Notes under the pieces: generated by a model
The model's database searches: none
What the model saw: only the letters and a program-made list of their open reading frames with translations
What the model was told of the DNA's origin: nothing
Part shown: in pieces, positions 59,932 to 64,000 of the stretch
How positions within the stretch are numbered: the stretch's first letter is position 1
Layout of the letters: the number at the start of each line of letters is the position of its first letter
Source: Terriglobia bacterium
GTDB lineage: Bacteria > Acidobacteriota > Terriglobia > Bryobacterales > Bryobacteraceae
Direction of reading: 5' to 3'
NCBI GenBank assembly: GCA_020073305.1
Contig: JAIQFK010000027.1
Span: forward strand, 37,775 to 101,774
DNA length: 64,000 nt
Translations under genes and position numbers: made by a program

Positions 59932-60929
59932 CCACCCTGGCGAGCCATCTCAGCAACTTTCTGCGCGAGTACCTGCCAAGAGATCGCGCGGCGAGCGCAC
60001 ATACTTGCGAGACTTACGCCTACAGCCTGATGCTGCTGTTGAGGTTCGCGGCCGAGCGTCTGAGCGTAACGCCTTCGCAAATCAATCTCGCTCAGATCGA
60101 TGCCCCTCTCGTGCTTGCGTTTTTGACACATATCCAAAACGGACGCGGCAATACGGCGCGAAGCCGCAATGCCCGTTTGGCGGCAATCAAGTCGTTTTTT
60201 CGTTACCTCGAATATCGTGAGCCTCACAGTATCGAGCAGTCGCGGCAGATCCACGGCATTCCGCTGAAGAAAACCGACGAGGGCTTGGTCGCGTATCTGA
60301 ACAGGGAAGAAACCCAAGCTCTGCTTGATGCACCTGATGCCTCGACAGCCTTGGGCCTGCGCGACCGCGCCATGTTGCACATGGCCTACGCATGCGGGCT
60401 CCGGGTAGCCGAGCTTGTTTCGCTTCGACTGGATCAACTCGATAGCCAAACTCCGCCATCCATCCGGGTAATGGGTAAGGGGCGGCGAGAACGTGTTCTG
60501 CCGTTGTGGAAGGAAACCACTGCTGCCCTGCACGCCTGGCTCAAGGTGCGGCAGGCCCGCGGTGCCGAGGAAATGTTCCACAACGCTGGCGGGCGAGCCA
60601 TGACTCGCGCCGGGTTTGAGTACATCCTTGATAAGCACGTTGGTACCGCGAGACAAAAGCAGCCGTCGATCACGAAGAAACGGGTGACGCCCCACGTGCT
60701 TCGCCACACCTGTGCGATGCACATCCTGCAGGCCACAGCTGACATCAGGAAAGTGTCCCTATGGTTGGGACACGCGAGCATCCAGAGCACGGAGATCTAC
60801 CTCCGCGCCGATCCGACCGAGAAGCTGGATGCTCTCGCCATGGGAATCCCGCCGACCCTCAAACGGGGAAAGTTCAACGTGCCCGACAAGCTGATGGCAA
60901 TGTTCAAAGAGGTCGGGAAAGCCGGGTAA
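59928..60929 (+). CDS. Tyrosine recombinase (RIT gene 3)
   Basis: LRDRAMLHMAYACGLRVAELVSLRLDQLD ... TPHVLRHTCAMHILQ ... WLGHASIQSTEIYLRADP; ATGA overlap with gene 2. Confidence 0.92.
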   Translation: MTTLASHLSNFLREYLPRDRAASAHTCETYAYSLMLLLRFAAERLSVTPSQINLAQIDAPLVLAFLTHIQNGRGNTARSRNARLAAIKSFFRYLEYREPHSIEQSRQIHGIPLKKTDEGLVAYLNREETQALLDAPDASTALGLRDRAMLHMAYACGLRVAELVSLRLDQLDSQTPPSIRVMGKGRRERVLPLWKETTAALHAWLKVRQARGAEEMFHNAGGRAMTRAGFEYILDKHVGTARQKQPSITKKRVTPHVLRHTCAMHILQATADIRKVSLWLGHASIQSTEIYLRADPTEKLDALAMGIPPTLKRGKFNVPDKLMAMFKEVGKAG

Positions 60930-61018
60930 TTATGTAAGGCGCCAACCACGTGTTTCGGCGGCGAACCGATGATCGTCGCCGCCGACTCCGCATAATAATG
61001 TGCTCCGCATACTACAAG
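60930..61018 (-). repeat. Right terminal inverted repeat of RIT element
   Basis: ttatgtaaggcgccaaccacgtgtttcggcggcgaaccgatgatcgtcgccgccgactccgcataataatgtgctccgcatactacaag; reverse complement of left TIR with 2 differences. Confidence 0.95.
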
Positions 61019-61497
61019 TTATGTGGTGCACCACATAACGAGTAGACGCGGTCGCCGGCTTCGTTCTTCGAGGATTCGATGTTGATGTTGTGCTTCTTGG
61101 CGGCGGTGGAGATGAAACCCCTGACGCTGTGGGCCTGCCAGTCGGTTGCCTTCATGATCTCGGCGAGGGTCGCGCCCTTGGCCCGTCCGATCATGTCGAT
61201 GATTTTCGCGCCCTTGCTCTCGGCGCGCGGCCCGCTGGATTCCTTCTTGCGGGCGGGCTTGGCGGCTTTCTTGGATGCCTTTTTCGGCGCGGCCTTGGCT
61301 TTGGCACCCTTGGCAGTTTTCTGGCCCTTGGGCGCGCCCTTCTTCTGGCTGGCACCCTTCTTCGAGGGGGCCTTCTCCGGCGCGACGTGCGCGCCCTGTT
61401 CCGCAACGGCGGCGGCTTGGGTGGTTTCTGTAGCTTGGTTGTTCTTCATGGGTCCTAATCCTTTCTGTTCAATGGCTTGCGCGTCTCCGCGCAGCAC
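61012..61497 (-). CDS. DUF3489-like protein with lysine/alanine-rich tail; 3' end altered by RIT insertion
   Basis: GAKIIDMIGRAKGATLAEIMKATDWQAHSVRGFISTAAKKHNINIESSKNEAGDRVYS then novel tail LCGAPHNL*; likely start at MKNNQATETT (61449). Confidence 0.82.
   Translation of the reverse strand: MLRGDAQAIEQKGLGPMKNNQATETTQAAAVAEQGAHVAPEKAPSKKGASQKKGAPKGQKTAKGAKAKAAPKKASKKAAKPARKKESSGPRAESKGAKIIDMIGRAKGATLAEIMKATDWQAHSVRGFISTAAKKHNINIESSKNEAGDRVYSLCGAPHNL
61019..61038. repeat. 20-bp perfect palindrome abutting the right RIT end
   Basis: ttatgtggtg|caccacataa. Confidence 0.85.
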
Positions 61498-62064
61498 GAT
61501 TCATCACTCCGGTTGAACCGGAAAGCAAGTGAATTCTTCAGGAACAGAATGATGGGCATTTCGCTTAGGGCTTATGCCCGGATGCGCGGATGCAGCCTGA
61601 CCGCCGTCCAGAAGGCGATTGCCAGCAAACGAATCTCAACGCTCCCGGACGGGACCATCGATCCCGAGCGCGCCAACCAGGACTGGGAGAAGAACACGTT
61701 CGCGGGCCAGACGATTAACAGGGCGCAGAGCGCTCTTCCACCGGTGCACGAGTCGCCTGCCGCATCGGGAGATCCCGTTACCGCGTACCTGCGGGCCCGC
61801 GCCGTGAGCGAGACGTTCAAGGCGAAGACGGCGCAGTTGGAGTATGAGGAGCGCGCGGGAAAACTGATCCAGGCTACCAAGGCCGGGGAGTATGCGGCGC
61901 ACTGGTCGGCGATTGTCGGTGATGCGCTCGCGGCCTTCGCGGATCGGGCGGCGCCGTTGGTAGCCGCCGCGAAAACGGAAGCGGAGATTCACCGGATCCT
62001 CGCGGGCGAAACGAACGCACTCCGCCGAAAGATGTCGAAAGCCATCTCGGACGCCGGTTACTGA
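61477..62064 (+). CDS. Phage terminase small subunit-like (Nu1-type) protein
   Basis: MGISLRAYARMRGCSLTAVQKAIASKRISTLPDGTIDPERANQDWEKNT (HTH-like) upstream of and overlapping terL; likely start 61549-61555 rather than 61477. Confidence 0.68.
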   Translation: MRVSAQHDSSLRLNRKASEFFRNRMMGISLRAYARMRGCSLTAVQKAIASKRISTLPDGTIDPERANQDWEKNTFAGQTINRAQSALPPVHESPAASGDPVTAYLRARAVSETFKAKTAQLEYEERAGKLIQATKAGEYAAHWSAIVGDALAAFADRAAPLVAAAKTEAEIHRILAGETNALRRKMSKAISDAGY

Positions 62065-64000
62065 TGACCACACCATTCTCGATGTACCAGGTCGGCGCGG
62101 AGGCGTTGCTGCCACCACGGGACATCTCCGTCTCGCAGTGGGCCGACGAGAACGTGGTGCTCACCGCATCGGGATCGGCGGAACGGGGCCAGTGGCACAC
62201 GCGACCGTACCAACGTGAACCGATGGATGTACTCAGCCCGTCGCATCCGTGCAAGCAAGTGGTGTTGATGTCCGCCGCGCAGATGTTGAAGACCTCGGTG
62301 ATGGTGAACTTCCTGGGCTACATCGCGGACGTAGATCCGGGGCCGACGCTGGCGGTGGAACCGCGATCGGAAGATGCCAAAGCGCTCTCCAAGGATCGCG
62401 TCGCGCCGCTGTTCCGGCACTCGCCAGCACTCCGGGGAAAGCTCGCCGCCGTGAAGTCGCGCGATTCGAACAACACGGCGATGCACAAGGTGTTTGCCAA
62501 CGGGTCCGGGCACATCACCTTCACCGGCGCTATCTCGCCGTCGGGCCTGGCCATGCGTCCGATCCGGTATCTTCTGCTGGACGAGGTGGACAGATATCCA
62601 TTGAGCGCAGGATCGGAGGGAGATCCGGTGTCGCTCGCGATGCAGCGCACCGGAGAGTTCGAGCACAACAAGAAAGTCATCATGTGCTCGACGCCGACCA
62701 TCGATGGGGAGAGCAGGATTCAAGCCGCGTGGAATGCGAGCGACCAGCGCGAGTACTTCGTGCCGTGCCCGCTCTGCAATCACTTTCAGATCCTGGTGTT
62801 CAGCGACGGCACTGACGGCGGGCTGGTGTGGCCGGAAGGCGAGCCGCAGAAGGCCGCCTACTGCTGCGAGAAGTGCCGGGAGCTCATCCCGCACAACCAA
62901 AAGTCGTGGATGGTGGAGCGCGGCGAGTACCGTCCGCAGAATCCTGGGTCGCCGATCCCTGGGTTCCGCGTGTCGCAGATGATCTCTCCGAAGCGTTCCT
63001 GGGGGACGATCGCCGCGGAGTTCCTGGTCGCCAAGCTCTCGACAGAGACGCTCAAGGCTTTCTTGAACACCGTGCTGGCGGAACTCTGGACGGAACGCGG
63101 GTCGGCGCCTGACTGGGAAAAGGTTTATCTGCGGCGCGAGGATTACGATCTCGGAATCGTGCCGGCGAAGGGATCGCTGCTGGTGGCTGGCGTTGACGTG
63201 CAGGACGACCGGCTCGAGGTGGAGATCAAGGCCTATGGGCGAGGAAAGGAATCCTGGTCGGTGGATTACCGGGTGATCCAGGTGCCCGATCAGGCGGGGC
63301 AGGCGCTCAAAACGTCTTCGCCAGAAGTATGGCAGGAGTTGGAAGTATTGCTGGCGACGGACTGGCCGCGCGAGTTGGGCGGGACCATGCCCATCATGGC
63401 CATGACGATCGACACGGGATTCCGGCCGCAGATGGTGTACGAGTTCGCCTCGCGCCATCCGCAACCGGCTCACGGCCCGGCAGGCGACAGGATTTCTGCG
63501 CCGCGTACGGTGGTGGCGACCAAAGGAACACCAGATTTTCTGAAACTGATCGCGCGGGTGTCGGCGACGGACGCGGCGCGCAAGCGGCAGAACGTCCGGA
63601 TCTGGCACATCGGCACGCACTGGGCGAAGCAGGAGTTCTACGACTGGCTGCGGATCGTGCTGCCCGACGATGGCACGTACCCGCCCGGTTACCAACACTA
63701 CGCGTACAAGGATCAGGACTTCTATCGCGGTCTCTGCTCCGAGTCGCGGATCGTTCGGTCGAGCGGCAAGGTTGAGTGGGTGCCGGACAAGTCGATTCGG
63801 AACGAACCACTCGACCTCGCGGTGCTCTGCCGCGCGGCCGCAGCCATCTGCGGTATCGACTCGTTCTCCGATGATGATTGGGCGGAGCTGGAGGGCAACA
63901 CTCCAACCGACGCGACGCGCCCGGCGAGCACCGATGGCTACTGGGGTGGGCGCGATGACCGGTGGGGCACGCGCGGCCGTGACGGTAGGGACTGGTTCAA
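62064..64000 (+). CDS. Phage terminase large subunit (GpA family), 3' partial
   Basis: Manually translated frame, open to window end and absent from the ORF track: QVVLMSAAQMLKTSVMVNFLGY (Walker A-like), IRYLLLDEVDRYPLSAGSEGDP (Walker B), CPLCNH...CCEKC, LLVAGVDVQDDRLEVEIKAYG nuclease motif. Confidence 0.92.
   Translation, partial: MTTPFSMYQVGAEALLPPRDISVSQWADENVVLTASGSAERGQWHTRPYQREPMDVLSPSHPCKQVVLMSAAQMLKTSVMVNFLGYIADVDPGPTLAVEPRSEDAKALSKDRVAPLFRHSPALRGKLAAVKSRDSNNTAMHKVFANGSGHITFTGAISPSGLAMRPIRYLLLDEVDRYPLSAGSEGDPVSLAMQRTGEFEHNKKVIMCSTPTIDGESRIQAAWNASDQREYFVPCPLCNHFQILVFSDGTDGGLVWPEGEPQKAAYCCEKCRELIPHNQKSWMVERGEYRPQNPGSPIPGFRVSQMISPKRSWGTIAAEFLVAKLSTETLKAFLNTVLAELWTERGSAPDWEKVYLRREDYDLGIVPAKGSLLVAGVDVQDDRLEVEIKAYGRGKESWSVDYRVIQVPDQAGQALKTSSPEVWQELEVLLATDWPRELGGTMPIMAMTIDTGFRPQMVYEFASRHPQPAHGPAGDRISAPRTVVATKGTPDFLKLIARVSATDAARKRQNVRIWHIGTHWAKQEFYDWLRIVLPDDGTYPPGYQHYAYKDQDFYRGLCSESRIVRSSGKVEWVPDKSIRNEPLDLAVLCRAAAAICGIDSFSDDDWAELEGNTPTDATRPASTDGYWGGRDDRWGTRGRDGRDWF

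Larger units (their letters stand above)
57654..61018 (+). mobile_element. Recombinase-in-trio (RIT) element: three overlapping tyrosine recombinase genes bounded by 89-bp inverted repeats
   Basis: Both ends aligned by eye (2 mismatches in 89); three consecutive tyrosine recombinases with overlapping start/stop codons; insertion junctions resolved in the DUF3489-like gene. Confidence 0.93.

Noticed and set aside
57654-61018. Phage integrases of the prophage
   Set aside because: Three consecutive overlapping tyrosine recombinases inside matched inverted repeats fit a RIT element, not a phage integrase; the insertion interrupts a phage gene.
57654-61018. Integron or CRISPR-like array from the repeated TIR motifs
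   Set aside because: Repeats are two inverted termini only, with no attC series, spacer array or cas genes. I saw no CRISPR array anywhere in the window.
62058-63698. 546-aa minus-strand ORF
   Set aside because: Arg/His-rich shadow of the terminase reading frame in high-GC DNA; the plus strand has clear terminase motifs.

Overview
The window reads as a high-GC chromosome segment with an Acidobacteria-like gene repertoire (Solibacter/Bryobacter-type inference: TIGR03437-like C-terminal domain, ADOP-type FtsX permease, DUF1501/PSD1 modules). From left to right: (1) about 1-7.5 kb, a hydrogenase-4/formate-hydrogenlyase-like membrane operon (hyfB-C-E-F-G-I order). Its large subunit lacks all four NiFe-ligating cysteines, and its small subunit carries a fused ferredoxin domain that keeps exactly the ligand set for one of the two usual clusters. 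(2) 7.6-53 kb, accessory carbon metabolism: SMP-30 lactonases, a GH38-like hydrolase, FG-GAP, ThuA, sugar-phosphate isomerases, a phosphotriesterase-like protein with an acetoin/2-oxoacid dehydrogenase operon (acoABC-like), a paralogous pair of glycoside-hydrolase-like proteins, an initiator tRNA, coaD, an aminotransferase, an ADOP permease and two DUF1501/PSD1 modules. (3) 53.8-64 kb, a prophage-like segment starting next to tRNA-Glu(CTC): a ParB-domain DNA methylase, small ORFs, a DUF3489-like protein, a terminase small-subunit-like protein and a large terminase that runs off the window. A complete recombinase-in-trio (RIT) element with 89-bp near-perfect terminal inverted repeats is inserted in this segment. 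The insertion can be resolved from the sequence: it sits in frame in the last codons of the DUF3489-like gene, and the displaced 'IAK-stop' lies 3.4 kb away. All family names come from reading motifs by eye; no database search was run.
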